This document shows, one piece after another, positions 13,150-26,300 of a stretch of DNA of 64,000 bases. Source of the DNA: Glandiceps talaboti (Eukaryota; Hemichordata; Enteropneusta; Spengelidae); assembly GCF_964340395.1 (NCBI RefSeq), contig NC_135563.1, positions 15,340,651 through 15,404,650 of the forward strand. Reading direction: 5' to 3'. The notes below the pieces were generated by a model that ran no database searches, was not told the DNA's origin, and saw only the letters and a program-made list of their open reading frames with translations. Numbering within the stretch: position 1 is the first letter of the stretch; every line of letters starts with the position of its first letter. The translations under genes were made by a program, and so were the position numbers.

Positions 13150-14390
13150 AAAATGTTTATGATTTTTCATGAATGTACTTACAATACAAAATACGCCGTA
13201 TATCTGAAGATCCAAACTTTTAAAAAAAGAAGAAAAAAAAACTTGAGGGGCGGATGTTCATGGGAACGGTGTTGAAAGTCTACCAAAGAAATGTACCAAC
13301 ATGTGTAAGGTGGCCTTATCATAAATTCCATCACATACACGTTTCTTACAGTTTTCTTTTCAGTCGAATCATTTGCCTATAACTATTGTTAAATAACATA
13401 CTACAATTTGCTGCAGGGAGTGGTAACACGCACGCAACTTGTATTGTTCGGGTGAGCATTGGTGCTAGGATTTACCAGTGTTGACAACAATTGAGGAAGC
13501 GCCTACTTATCAGCCTTTGAAGTCTATATATGGAAATGGCTGCCACGCCTACTTCACGTAAAGTTTAGTTAGGACCACCATGTGGTGACTACCGGGAAAT
13601 TTGCCTAGCTTTTACATCCGTTGTTTCCATTTGGTGTGGCAGAAATACATGTATATGGTGAAAAGAAAATTGACGTTGTCCCATCTTTTATCGTAAGGTG
13701 TTACACAATTACCCTGGCGAATTTATAAGTTATAAGCACAGAAGGGAATTTACGGTAAATTTCGATCTGACGAGGAACTTTTCAATATGCATAGTGTATA
13801 ACTGTATTGAACCTTGACGGAAATGAACGCGAAAAAACAGAAATGGTCAAAATTTCCAAGAATGGGTGACAAAGACACGCGTTACACCAATTAAGCACAT
13901 ATGAGATAATTTTCTAAATTTGCCTGGAATTCAAAAAATAATCAGCCATTTTTTAACGACACTTAGTAAAATATGTGCATATCCATACTCCTGATTACTT
14001 TGACGATGATCAACTTCAGATATTTTATGTAAAAAAACAGTATACGATCGGTTTATTCCGTGAAATAACAATCATGGTCTTGTGTAATCGCGATCGACAC
14101 ACTTTATTGTCTACTTTACAAGCAATAGTTGAACACCTATGTCATGGTACACCGACCTCGGATAACCCACTTGCATGTCAACAGGATCTTCCCGTTGTCT
14201 CATGTGTGACGGGTCACGATAACCTTTTACCCAGCAGCAACTTCACGTTTAGAACATCAACGCTAGAGGGCGATACAATGCTATGAACGGTCAACACGGG
14301 GAGCTGTTATTTACACAACCTTACAGATGATATCTGCATTATAAATTGTACACGTAATAGATGTCATGGTATACATGAACAGACATATTT
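13150..14390. other. Spacer without recognised gene
   Basis: A 103-codon open frame at 13975-14286 (plus) has no recognisable motif and no promoter or splice context, so I do not call it a gene. No repeat stands out. Confidence 0.45.
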
Positions 14391-14393
14391 ATC

Positions 14394-14399
14394 TTTATT
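14394..14399 (-). terminator. Poly(A) signal of RABEPK
   Basis: TTTATT on the plus strand reads AATAAA on the minus strand, about 625 bp after the RABEPK stop. I found no closer canonical signal. Confidence 0.4.
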
Positions 14400-14734
14400 G
14401 TCCAAATGAAAAATGAAGACAGCAAAATCTTTAGACTTCGGCTAACTTTGTACATCTCAACAACAAAAAACATTTTTACAAGTACTACAAAAAGTTACAT
14501 TTTGTTTCTTGAAAAGTAAAAAAAAATGGATTTGTGTCTTGCATTCTTATTCCATTTAATGGACATTCACAAAATATTTACTGTTTCATCTTGGAGGTAA
14601 GTAGTCTTAGAGATGCAACACACTATGGTTCTTAAGTCTGGTGGGGATATTAATTTCAGAAAGCTGAACATATGATGTATATTCAAAGTCCAAGAAAAGA
14701 AGAGAATGAATGACCATAGAAATGTAGCTTAAAG

Positions 14735-15185
14735 TTGTTGCATCAAAGAAAAATAACCAGAGTGTCATCAAACATTTCCTTGATTAATAAATATCCTCTG
14801 AAATTTTCTGTCATTTGAAACTGCAACTTCTACTGCGTCACCCCACCCCTAAACTGCAATACCCCCTTGCGCACCATGTGGTTTCAAGTTATTTCATTGA
14901 AGTTAAAGAACTGCAATGTGTCATCAAAGTATTCTGAAATGTTCTGTCATTTGAAACTAGATCCAACTGCATCACCTCCCAAGCTGCAACACCCCCTACA
15001 TCACTGTGTGGTTTAAAGTTGTTTCATTGAAGATAAAGAACCAGTGTATCATCAAATATTTCCCCCTGTGTATCCATGCCACCATTGATAAGTATCATTT
15101 GAAATGTTCTGTCATTTGAAACTGCAGCTTCTGCTGCATCACCTCCCCCGACTGCAACACCTCCTACAGCACCCTGTGGTTCACT
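14735..15185. repeat. Degenerate tandem copies of the RABEPK 3' end
   Basis: The block around the RABEPK stop codon (plus-strand TCATTGAAGATAAAGAACCAG at 15024, with TTCTGTCATTTGAAACTGCA upstream in the CDS) recurs twice below the gene. The stop-region copies start at about 14894 and 14742, 130 and 152 bp apart, and copies of the TCTGTCATTTGAAACT block accompany them. The copies in the 3' UTR have drifted and are non-coding. Confidence 0.75.
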
Positions 15186-18100
15186 TTCACCATCTGCATC
15201 ATTACTCTGAGTCCTTTCTCCTGCATCACAATCACCATCTTTGTTTTCAGTTTCCTTAGCTGAACTTTCTGTATTTTGTATAGCCAAATCTTGCATAGTA
15301 TCTGGTTCAGGTAGACTGCCCTCTCTAGTTGATGCCTTCATTTCTATAATACACATTGTATGATCTAACCGTGATGGTGGAGGTGGTCCAGTGATGGCTA
15401 CTTTACTCCATTTACAGTTTCCTGCAAAAGAGTTAAACAAAAGTGAGCAAAGAAAGATTTTTCTCTGTCAGTGAGATTCTGCTAGACCATGAAATATGTC
15501 CATGGTTGTCTTCTCTTTGGATTGAGACAACAGCTCTAAGCTGTCACTGCTGATGTGTCCCTCTATCATTTAGTATCAAACTATCAAACAATTTGTAAAC
15601 TTTATCAGACCACAATGTCCACTTATCATTTTCAATTCACGGTCTGAAACCAAGATAAAATTGTTCAACTTTTTTCACAAAGAATTTCACATACAGCCTA
15701 TTTTGACATTAGAATGCATGTCATACACTGCATGCATCTTTGAATAACCCAGTCTAGTGTTTGTTTACATACTAAGAATGGAATTTGAGTGTTTATTAAA
15801 ATAATATCTCACATTGTTAACACCACTTATACCAAGCTGACATTTACTTTGGATAACCAGTGTACAAAATCCAGATAAAATAAAGACACGTGGAGGAATG
15901 CTGAGAGACATTTGAACTTTGACCTGGGTTTGCTATGATGTCACTACCATGGATGTATTAGTCGTCATTTGCAATCTCATACGGTCTCAGTTAACAACTT
16001 GTTATTACATTTCGTAATCATCAAAATATTGCTAACATCAGTGTTGTTTCACATACTAAATCTGTCAAGTTTTTTCAACTGTGCAAAAAATTTCACCTGG
16101 AACCGATATTTACCTTTGTTAATGACAGTAGATATTCTTCAAAATTTTGGCTAAACTTGTTTATAATACTTTGACAAGCAACAACAACTCATAACATATT
16201 GGATGAAGACCAAATTTTAATAGGTAAAACGAAGAACCTATATTGTAAACTTTAATCTATTTTCAGTCTTTTTCTTTTACACTGTCTTTTCCTTGGTAGA
16301 CAAATAAATCATAATTATCAGACTGGAGGAATTATGTCAGTAGGATAAAGTTGACATCAGCGTACTAAAGCTTACCAAGGCTTGTTTTACAACACAATAG
16401 TTGAAGGCTACTGACCTGTATCTAGTACGTACATATCATCAAGAGCGCCCTCTCTGTTCATTCCACCAAATATATATAACCTATTGTTTAAAGTAACACC
16501 AGTATGAGCTGCTCTATTACATGGTATGTCTCCTTTACATTTCACCTGCTTCCAGGACATTGAAACTGCGAATGTGAAAAACAAAGTTTTAACAACATCT
16601 TTGGGAAATTGAGATATTTATGTGTTTTCTGCACAGTATGATGTGGAAGTAACAGCATAGAAGAAAAATTGAACCTCCACTCTGAAACATTTGTGAAATG
16701 AATAGCAACATCTTCAATTGAAAGAAATTAGCAACATAATAACTCAAAACTAAATAAACTATTTCTATGTTTCTGGTCGACAATACAGTTAAATTATGTA
16801 ATAAACAGTTGTCCAAAGAAAGTGTGGAAAGATAGGTGGCCATTGACCTGGGTAGCATGGTTGTGAATTCATCTGCCCGGTGTTTAGAGCATCCTGGGTT
16901 GAGTTCTGGCCCCCCAGCCAGCTTTCCTCCTTCTTGACTATAAGGCATTTTTTTAATATAACGAAGACACGAAAAATGGGGAAATTAGTGAGTGGTAAAT
17001 CAAGATGTGAAGTTCAGTTCAAAAAATTAATTATTTAACTGTACCTGTATCTAATATATGTAAATCGCCATAGAACGTAGGTCCAGCCATACCGCCATGT
17101 ACATAAATCTTGTTACCAATGGCAACCATAACGTGACCATGACGTGGTTTGGGTGAGCTACCTTGAACATTTGGTTGTGACCAACTCTGGGTGACTTGAA
17201 TGAGAAAAATTATGAAGAAGATTGATGATGATCCTAAAATGTTATATGTAACAATTTTATACCTCTCTAACATGCACAACAGACATTGATATGTTAAAAC
17301 ATCAGGTATAACATTCCTGAAGGAAAATTATGATGGCTATAGAGGGCGCTATACCACAGGATAGTGTAAGAGTTGATGTGAAGAACGAAGACTTGCCGAG
17401 AGTTTTGTCATCTTTTTTAACATTTTAAGTTCTAAATTAACCATGGTAACAGGAAAAGATAAAGCCTGGTAAGAAATAGAAGGATGAGATTATAAGGCAG
17501 AGGAGAAAGATGTTGAAATGTGTTCACAGCTTTCCCCATTTTGTAAACTTATAAAATATAACTTGAAAGAATTCATAAAATGTACCTGCATCAAATACAT
17601 GCACTTTTCTGTCTCCTACAGGTTCTGAACCACTCTGTCCACCACTAAAGATAAACAGCTGATCTTCTATACTAGCCATACCATGACAAGTCCTAGCACT
17701 GGGTGCTTTACCTGATGCACTTACTATGCTCCACTCTCCCTTACCTGTTAAAAACAATCAAAACATACACACACATATATATATATCATAGTTATTATTC
17801 TTACAGTTACTGTGTTCATGTAATTCTGTATGCTTGAAATGTGGACATACGTGTACTATGGTATTTGGAAGAAGAGGGTAATCAACCATACAATTAAACT
17901 CTGTGCTACATTTTAAAAAAGTATTCACATAATAGTAGCCTGTGAGGTATTATTATTATTATCACCATTACTAAACTCTATTTCAGGTGAGAAAAAGAAT
18001 GTAATGACACTCCTAGCTATTGATGGGGTGCCCTCAGGCATTGGTCAGTCCCTTTTAGAGTACGCCAGTGAGGGCAGTGTAACACAATGTATCTTACAGT

Positions 18101-19293
18101 ATAATGAGGTATTAAATAGCGGTCTACTTTAAATATGTGATGGAAAATCAATGTTCATGGTATTTTGAAAAAATACTGTAATATCTCATACAATGTAATA
18201 TGTGCTGAAAACTGAAATTCAATGGTATTTTTATACACTGTAGAATATAGTACTATGTACAGGATACTTGTGAAGTTGTGATTAAAAATGGGAATAACAT
18301 GTCACATGGCAGTCTTACCAGAATGCAGTTTTCCATACAAATTCAGTTGCTATGGTTTTTGTTCATCCTAGTTGACATAAACTCACCTATATCTAAAACC
18401 TGGATGTCGTTAACATTACATTCCTTTTCAGCACCACCAAATACGTACAGTTTATCTGTTTGGCTTGATGGCTGAAATGCTGAGTGTTCATAACGACCTC
18501 TAAAACCATTCCACTCCGGTTCATCCCATTCATAAAACTCTACAGGATAATAAGAGAAGGCAAAACAGACTTAATTAGTTGAAAAAAAAGTGAAGGCAAT
18601 TTTACTGATCAGATACATCAGCAGATGACAACATTACATTTTAACATTGATGTCAGCTCTTTTATTTGGAATCAATGAACTTTCATTTGTACTACTCCTA
18701 ATACCCCGTTTGTACCTCCCCCCACCCCCACCCTCGCCCTACCCACCTCATTTAATTAGTGTTCTATAGATAGTAGTACTGTTACTTTTTTCACCGAGCT
18801 CCAGATTCATATTGTCAATTTGACATGTGTACTTCGAAGTGTGATTCTGATAGTGTCAGACTGATCATTGGCAGGCTATTGGCATTCAGCTTGACATTCC
18901 CATTCGAGCTAGGAGCATCCAACTGAATGTGAACTTTAATCTTGGTCCAACTTGAGACTTGATCATCATCAATACACATATCATGTTCAATATACATCTT
19001 AGTTCAGCAGAATATGTGTTTTTCACAACTTAACACCTCAGAAATATCAGTACATACACATATGATAGATCCGAAACACACATACCTAAATTTAGAAGAT
19101 GGGTTTCACCAAATGCACCATTTGGGTTGGCACCACCCACAAGGACCAATTTCCCTTGCTGACCATCCTTTCCTGGGATAAATGTAGATGTATGACCCAC
19201 CCTCATTGATGGGGGTTCTCCTTTAGGTGACAACACATACCACATACCAGCTGTGGGTGTGTCTCCTGACTCCAAAATTGGATGCAGCTCCAT
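15024..19293 (-). CDS. RABEPK: RABEPK: Rab9 effector protein with kelch motifs (p40)
   Basis: RABEPK binds Rab9-GTP on late endosomes and helps return mannose-6-phosphate receptors to the trans-Golgi. Six coding exons on the minus strand join in frame: 19293-19086, 18539-18387, 17744-17586, 17194-17045, 16565-16416 and 15421-15024, giving 405 residues against about 372 in human. All five introns are GT-AG and in phase 1, and each middle exon (150-159 bp) encodes one kelch blade. The start MELHPILESGDTP and the blocks RVGHTSTF, VGGANPNGAF, RYEHSAF, YVFGGAE, PSARTCHGM, PRHGHVMVAIGNK, YVHGGMAG, SRLDHTMCII and NGGMDTQGEIFDDT follow human p40 throughout. The last exon carries an acidic then Gly/Ala-rich insert (about residues 300-380) before the final blade, longer than in human, and this explains the extra length. 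An acceptor just before the ATG (CTCCCCAG, about 19308) implies a separate 5' UTR exon. NOP56 lies divergently upstream. Confidence 0.92.
16838..16945 (+). mobile_element. tRNA-derived SINE fragment
   Basis: The plus strand reads GGGTAGCATGGTTGTGAATT, then CTGCCCGGTG, GAGCATCCTGGGTTGAGTTC and TGGCCCCC. This order and spacing match the A-box and B-box halves of a tRNA-derived SINE head, although the B box has drifted from GGTTCGANTCC. It lies in a RABEPK intron, antisense to the gene. No clear tail or target-site duplication was seen. Confidence 0.5.
18021..18112. repeat. GCCCTC hairpin repeat, copy 1
   Basis: GGTGCCCTCAGGCATTGGTC, about 20 variable bases, then GTGAGGGCAGTGTAACACAA and TATCTTACAG. 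The GCCCTCA and TGAGGGC blocks are inverted copies. Three relatives lie at 26395, 26568 and 30268. Confidence 0.65.
18718..18733 (-). other. G-rich tract in RABEPK intron, possible quadruplex
   Basis: Plus-strand C-runs of 6, 5 and 3, followed by further CCC groups to about 18745, give G-runs on the minus strand. That is the sense strand of RABEPK, so the tract would be present in the pre-mRNA. Confidence 0.45.
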
Positions 19294-19775
19294 GGTCTAG
19301 TAACTGCTGGGGAGGAAAAATCATGACTGTGGTTTGGTGGATCAACTATATATTTGTAGAAGAAACTAGGGAGTTAGATTGATACAATGGATGTAAAAGT
19401 ACGACTCACATTTGTATGAAAGACTTTCACTGACCCAAAGGTGTACTGAATGGGGGGCTGTCATGTCATACATGTATTAGCAGTGAACAGCCATATAGCC
19501 ATATTTTACTAGTGCTTCATGATTTTAATGTTTCTAATATTATAATTGACTCATCCTATTAAACAATTTTGATGGTGTGTACATGCTAAATATTTACCAA
19601 AAACCTGATCGTATCATCTCAAAAGTGATGAATGTAGTATATGTCTTGAATTCTTGAATTCATATTGGACAAATCACAACTTTACATGCTTCTGTCACTG
19701 GCCATTGTGTTAATTTGAAAATGACATCTTCGAGATCTTCCTATGAAGAATTTTCAAATTTAATGGAAGTGCACT

Positions 19776-19830
19776 CAGTCTGTAGAGTGCGACTACATAA
19801 TCTTGATTTCAACCGATTACATTGAACATG
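19776..19830 (+). other. tRNA-like A-box fragment
   Basis: GCACTCAGTCTGTAGAGTGC resembles the D-arm region of a tRNA (TAGCTCAGTCGGTAGAGC). The rest does not fold as a tRNA and the B box is not clear. It may be an old tRNA-derived SINE or chance. Confidence 0.25.
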
Positions 19831-19888
19831 GAACATAAGTTAATCCTGTTATATTTTTGCTTTTTCGAGTAAGAAATAAAAGAAATAC

Positions 19889-20315
19889 CTGTTGTTAAGT
19901 CACTTCGAATAACAAGTTTGGTTGCCACAGGTACAGTTTGATAAATACAGACATACACACAGTATAGCAATGTGAGTGGTTGCTGGGGTTTTCAAAAACG
20001 CGTCTTGTGTTGCTTTGAGGTCAAATGATTAAAGGTTAAAGGTCAACATCAAAACGAAAAAAATTATGCTCATAAAAGTGGAAATATGTTTGGAATATAA
20101 AATGGAGAATTTTAAAATCATGTATATGAAATCAGAAAATATCTTGTATTGATAACCGTTCTTTTTCTCTTTGAACGTGTGTCTATCAAAATCTCCCGGC
20201 GTGCATCTGAAGAGAAGCCATTTTGAAGAGCGACCACGTTGTTTCCAGCGCAAACTACAAGAATAAGGAAATTATACGATTGTCTACCGACAGGTGGACT
20301 AGAATTTACGCCACA
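19889..20315. promoter_or_regulatory. Shared divergent promoter region of RABEPK and NOP56
   Basis: The start codons of RABEPK (19293, minus) and NOP56 (20316, plus) are about 1 kb apart. On the minus strand AACAACAG|GTATTT (donor at 19889/19888) could end a RABEPK 5' UTR exon that joins the acceptor before its ATG. AAGCCATTTTGAAG at about 20215-20228 reads CAAAATGGCTT on the minus strand and resembles a YY1 site, common near animal start sites. No TATA box was recognised. The layout is seen; promoter activity is inferred. Confidence 0.5.
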
Positions 20316-23300
20316 ATGGTAGGGTACAATACTTTTTATGCATAGAATGAGAAAATCATCAGTTTTACTGCAGACAATTTCGTCTTTTGCTTTAAATCGA
20401 AGTAGTTTAGTTCCTGCACACCACGTGAGAGAGATTGATTGAATGAAGTTACCCTCCGTCCGGTCGAGGTCTTTCTCGTTCTATCATTTGAGATAGCTTA
20501 AAGAAATGAAGGATTTGACAATGTAACTCTTAGCGTAAACGAGGTCATTGGTTTTAACTTCATGTAAAAATACCAACACTGGCAACAGGGAATCGTAACA
20601 GAGAGCTGAATTTTAAACGATAGCTTGTTGCAATCTGTTGTGGTTAACATTTTCGTCCATGGACAAATTTGCATAAATATCACATGCAAAGTAGTTCCCT
20701 CATAGTCTCCAAAAATACCCTTCCAGAGCTGTTCGCCTATGAATCTGTACTGTAGGTTCTGAAAATTATTTTGCAAATGTTCTACCATTTTCAATCTCAC
20801 ACACTTTTGCACAAGCAGTGTGTACTAATACATATTTTTTTCTGTTCATTGCAGGGCATGTTGGTTCTCTATGAACATGCAACAGGCTACGGTCTGTTTG
20901 CAGTTCTGGAGATGGAAGAAATATCCATGATGCATCACCAGGTAGAACAAAGCATGACAGATTTTGGCAAATTCTCGTCACTAGTAAAATTGAATGCATT
21001 CCTTCCCTTCAAGTCAGCTGGTCAAGCGTTGGATAATGTTAACTGCGTTTCTGAAGGTAAACATAATTCTGAAAAATTATTTTAAAATATGTCTTATTTT
21101 TCCATGGAACTGATGTCCTAAGTACATATGGCTCACACTTATTGTAAATTTGAAACACTTTTTAGTGTAATTTTGATGTATGTACGAGTTTAACATGACT
21201 ACAGAAGAAAGTATTCTGAAAGTTGTATTCATTGCAAGGTTGTCAGAGATGAGATTTCTTGGCAGCTTTCGGCCAGCACTTGCCTTTTGGAAAGAGATGG
21301 GTTTGGGACACCAAATTACAATGTAATATACCATAATGTTAATCTAAATTTCTTTGGAATTAATAGACATTCGTTTATTTGTCGGTGTCAACATGGACGT
21401 CAGCCTGGGTTCCACTGACCTTGCCACTGACCCAACTATGTTTGTAAATGTTCTTATGCATTCTCTCCTGTGTATATACCGGTAGGTATTCTCAGTAATG
21501 ATTTGAAAGAGTTCTTGGAGACAAATCTTCCTGCAAAGAAGAAAAAACTTGTGCTTGGAGTTGGCGACTCCAGAATTGGTGGCGCCATCTCAGAAACCCT
21601 CAGTGTTACCTGTTCATCCTCAGGGGTAGTTCCGGAAGTCATACGAGGTAGCTACTTTTATAATCAATTTATGAGAAATTATATCAGAAGTCTTTAACTC
21701 AGATGGTGTAAAAGGAGACCATTGAACTTGTCATTCAAGATTTGTTGATGTTGAACAAGGTCATTATAAAAAGTCAAGTCAACCAGCTATTCATGAAGTT
21801 ACATTTGAAAAATCTTTGCCAAAATTTGAAAGATCAACATCTAAAACAAGAAAGCTTTTGCATACATGCATGTTTGATGAATGTCAGGGACTTTTTATTT
21901 TCATTCATTTTCATGGCGAGAACATTTGAAAATTCATTTAATTAACCCAAAGGTAACCAAATCCAAAACATGAATATATGTCAGTTTCGTATTGATGTGA
22001 AATTTTCTATAATTCTCAGTGAGACATTGATCTGTAAATAAAAGCAATATTTTATTTTTATTTTTAGGTATACGAAGCCACTTCAGTAAAATGTTGAAAG
22101 GTTGCACAGCGGCCTTAGAAAATAAAGCACAGCTGGGATTGGGTCACAGCTATTCTAGAGCCAAGGTCAAGTTTAATGTCAACAGGGTGGATAATATGAT
22201 AATTCAGTCTATTAGCTTGTTAGATCAGCTGGACAAGGACATTAATACATTTAGTATGAGAATAAGGTGAGAAAAAAACCATGTGACTCAGTTGTTGTGA
22301 TATTCAGGAGTAACTCGGAGAACCTGTGTGGTGATTATGCCAAAAGCACCCATTTTCAAATCTTTGCATTTTACCTGAGTTCAGATCAGTGTGTTGGCAT
22401 TTTACATGTATTCAAGGATCCAAGAATGGACACAAAACCAAATGTTTAATTGGTGGTGAAATAGTTGTACTCAGTATAATCTACAATTTTAGAAAAATAT
22501 CTATATATATCAAATTGTGAAATCAAGATGAAGTAACGTACATATTTTTTACCATTTGCACAGATCAGTTATTTGCAAAATGCATCCATTGTAATTAATT
22601 ACAGGTACCATTTCAAAGATTATGTGTTAACTTTGTTAAAACTGCATACAGGTATGGAAAATTAGAAAGCTTTGAAGAGTTACTGAGTTGAAAAGTAGGT
22701 GATACACATCATATCTATATTTGTTATTGCAGGGAATGGTATTCATATCACTTCCCAGAGCTTATCAAGATAGTCAGTGATAACGTTCTGTATGCCCAAG
22801 CAGCTAAATACATCAAATCTAGAAAAGATTTCACAGACGACAAGCTAGAAGGACTGGAAGAACTCCTCATGGACAGTGCCAAAGCTAAGGCAGTTTTAGA
22901 TGCTTCAAGAAGTTCTATGGGTAAGAATAAAACTAACCAAGAGACTTGGCTATGTAGTTTGACATTATCACTCTTCAAGCCAGTGTATTACACCCAATAT
23001 AGTAGCCAGGTCCTCTGGCTATTGTAAATTTGAGTTATTCTCCACATTTCACAGACATTTTAGAATTACTAACAGTATCTGATGCATGACCAGCCAATTT
23101 TTAGCCATGGCTAACTAATTGCCAAAAAATATTAGTGTATGTGCAATAAAGTATTTAAATATTTCTTTTATATCGAAGATTATAATGTTAAATTGTAAAT
23201 TGAACTGCTTCGTTAGTAGTCCTGTATTAAAATAAAAGAGTTGTTTTCCTGATGTCAGGAAGTGTACAAATGTCGACTGCACTGTTGACCAATGAAAATG

Positions 23301-26300
23301 TTTGTAAGAAAGAGGTTGTTTTGATTGTTATTTAATGTTTAATTTTCTGTTTTTGACAGGTATGGATATTTCTGTCATTGATTTGATTAATATTGAGAGT
23401 TTTGCATCTAGAGTACTGGCACTGTCAGAGTACAGGAAACAATTACATGGATACTTGAAGGAGAAGATGCACGCAGTGGCTCCAAATCTGTCAGTCTTGA
23501 TTGGTGAACAGGTTGGTTTCATGTCTGTCTGACTGTAATGTCTCACTGTGTCAGTTTGATCATCTTTTGCTGTATCTCTCTACTTCTGCTAACTTTTCTC
23601 TTAACATCCATCCCTAGCTCCCCTCTTTCAATTTCCCTGATTCTACATTCTTTTCACCCCACTCGCTCATTGACACAGTGAATCGTTCCTTGAAATAGTG
23701 CACCAGTAAAGCACAGCAGTCATCCGTTTCACTCACCCATATCTTTGTGTCCAACACTGAAAACCTAGCTAGTAACTAGGGACACACAAACAAAACTTTG
23801 TGAGTAGAAGTTGATATGATTTACGGTAGTTTATTTTCTCCAAGTGAACTCAGACATCAGGCAAATGAGCCAAATTCAATGTGTTTGTCAAAACTTGTTC
23901 GAACATAGTTACTGCAAAAAATAATTTTATTTTGTAAAAAGTGCACCACTCTCTACATCTCTGTGTGCTTACATGGATTAAATGACAACAATAATAGCAG
24001 GGTTTTTCCTGGCACTCAGGTTTTCCATTGACACTGAATGCAAGAGATGTATGCTTTACAGGTCTTAGTTACCTGTGTTGTCTTTCTGATTGTATGAATA
24101 TTCAATACGTAAAAATAAACGTTCGCATTAATATTTTCTGCCAGATTAAAACCTTTATTGATGTATCAGTATGAGTTCACATGACTGATAAATTTTTATG
24201 CATTTTGTGTCAACTTTCATAATGTTCTGTTTTAATACAGTATATACAATGTCACACAGAATGCTAGAATAAACCGACCTTCCTTCTCCACCGAGATTTC
24301 TCTGATACTAGTGAGATCTCTTGACTAAATAAGGATAGACATGTATGCATGTGTATTTATTTTTATGTTGCCAAGCAACATAATTTGTTTGTAAGATTTG
24401 GCATAGAAATACTTTACTACTCCAGTTTTCCTCATTGACACAGTGAATCGTTCCTCGAAATAGTGCACCAGTAAAGCACAGCAGTCATCCGTTTCACTCA
24501 CCCATATCTTTGCGTCCAACACTGAAAACCTAGCTAGTAACTAGGGTCACACAAACAAAATGATTTATGGTAGTTTATTTTCTCCAAATGAACTCAAACA
24601 TCAGGCAAATGGGCCAAATATAGTGTGTTTGTCAAAACTTGTTCGAACATAGTTACTGCAAAAAATAATTTTATTTTGTAAAAAGTGCACCACTCTACAT
24701 CTCTGTGTGCTTACATGGATTAAATGACAACAATAATAACAACAATTTACAAAATGATAAACAGGACAAAGTAAACAAGGCTAAAATGAAAATAACAATT
24801 ACATGGAACTGACTAAAATAACAAAAATTACAAAGTTCACAAGGCTCAAATGACTAACGTTGCACATGACACTATGTGACTGAAACTATAAACATTATGC
24901 AGTTTACGAGGCTAAAATGATAACGTTGCTCATGAAACTGACCTAAAATGATAGACTGACAAAAACAAAAAGGACTTCACTTGGGTGTGCATATCAGATG
25001 ACCTCTGACCTTAACCATTGTTCTCCTAGGTTGGTGCCCGTCTCATATCACATGCTGGCAGTCTAACCAACTTGGCCAAGTATCCAGCCTCTACCGTACA
25101 AATTCTTGGAGCTGAAAAGGCACTTTTCAGGTGAGTAAAATTCATGAAATGGTCCAACTTATCTCGACAGAAGCCAGTACAGAAACTACTAATCAGTGAC
25201 ACCACAAGTAGTCCATGGAATCATACAAATCAGACATAAATTGATTTGGTGAGGTTACATATTTATCTCATAATTAAGACAATCCATATATTTTTTCTAC
25301 AACTTTGAATAGAATGTTATCATTATGTAGTCATTCAAATGGATCTACCAAATATTTTTGAGCCATAAGATCTGCTGGAGAGCAGTCATACTGATTAAGT
25401 ATGACTCCATACTCAAGTGATAGTTGCCTTGGACTAGTCCATAGTCAACCACAATGGATGTAGCGAGTATACACATTTAGAGACGAGTTGGTTGTTGAAA
25501 TCGTTGTGTAAACAGTTTGTTTTGTCTTGACCCCTAACAGAGCTTTGAAGACAAGAGGAAACACACCAAAGTATGGACTTCTTTTCCATTCTACATTCAT
25601 TGGTAGAGCCGGAACCAAAAACAAGGGTAGAATTTCACGGTACTTGGCCAATAAATGCTCCATAGCATCAAGAATTGACTGTTTCACTGGTAAGAATTAG
25701 GAAGCCCTGTAGTTCTAGTTAAGAAATGGTTGATAAACTTCAATCTTATCAAAGAGAGTGTTGTTTGTTTTAGGTTTGATATTGGTAGGAGTATTGTATA
25801 AATTGATCAGGGTATGAAGTGTAGAGTATGATAAGTTGATAGGATGGTGGTTTGAGGAGGGAAAACTAGTGCCAGTAGTGGGGAGGGAAAACCTTGTTTA
25901 AAACATGGGACCCACCTTCATTTAAGGGTAAGATTATGAAGATATGTCCATATATTCTTCATACATCTAATTATAGTCAAATGAATAGTAACTTTTTGAG
26001 TTTTATCAATGATTATCTGTTGTATTTGAATTTTTGTTTCATGTAAATTAAAATCAAACCAGTGCACAGTAGGAAACATGTAGATAAATTACAAAGATAC
26101 GGACAAGTACAGGTGACCCTTCTGTAATCCTGATATACAATGTCTCTATGTTGCATTTTGTGTCAACTTTCATAATATTCTGGTTTAATACAGTATATAC
26201 AATGTCACACAGAATGCTAGAATAAACCGACCTTCCTTCTCCACCGAGATTTCTTTGATATTAGTGAGATCTCTTGACTAAATAAGGATGGACATGTATG

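Noticed and set aside
21235-21325. Possible H/ACA RNA in NOP56 intron 2 (GCAAG/CTTGC stem and an ACA)
   Set aside because: The second hairpin is too short and the H box does not fit ANANNA.
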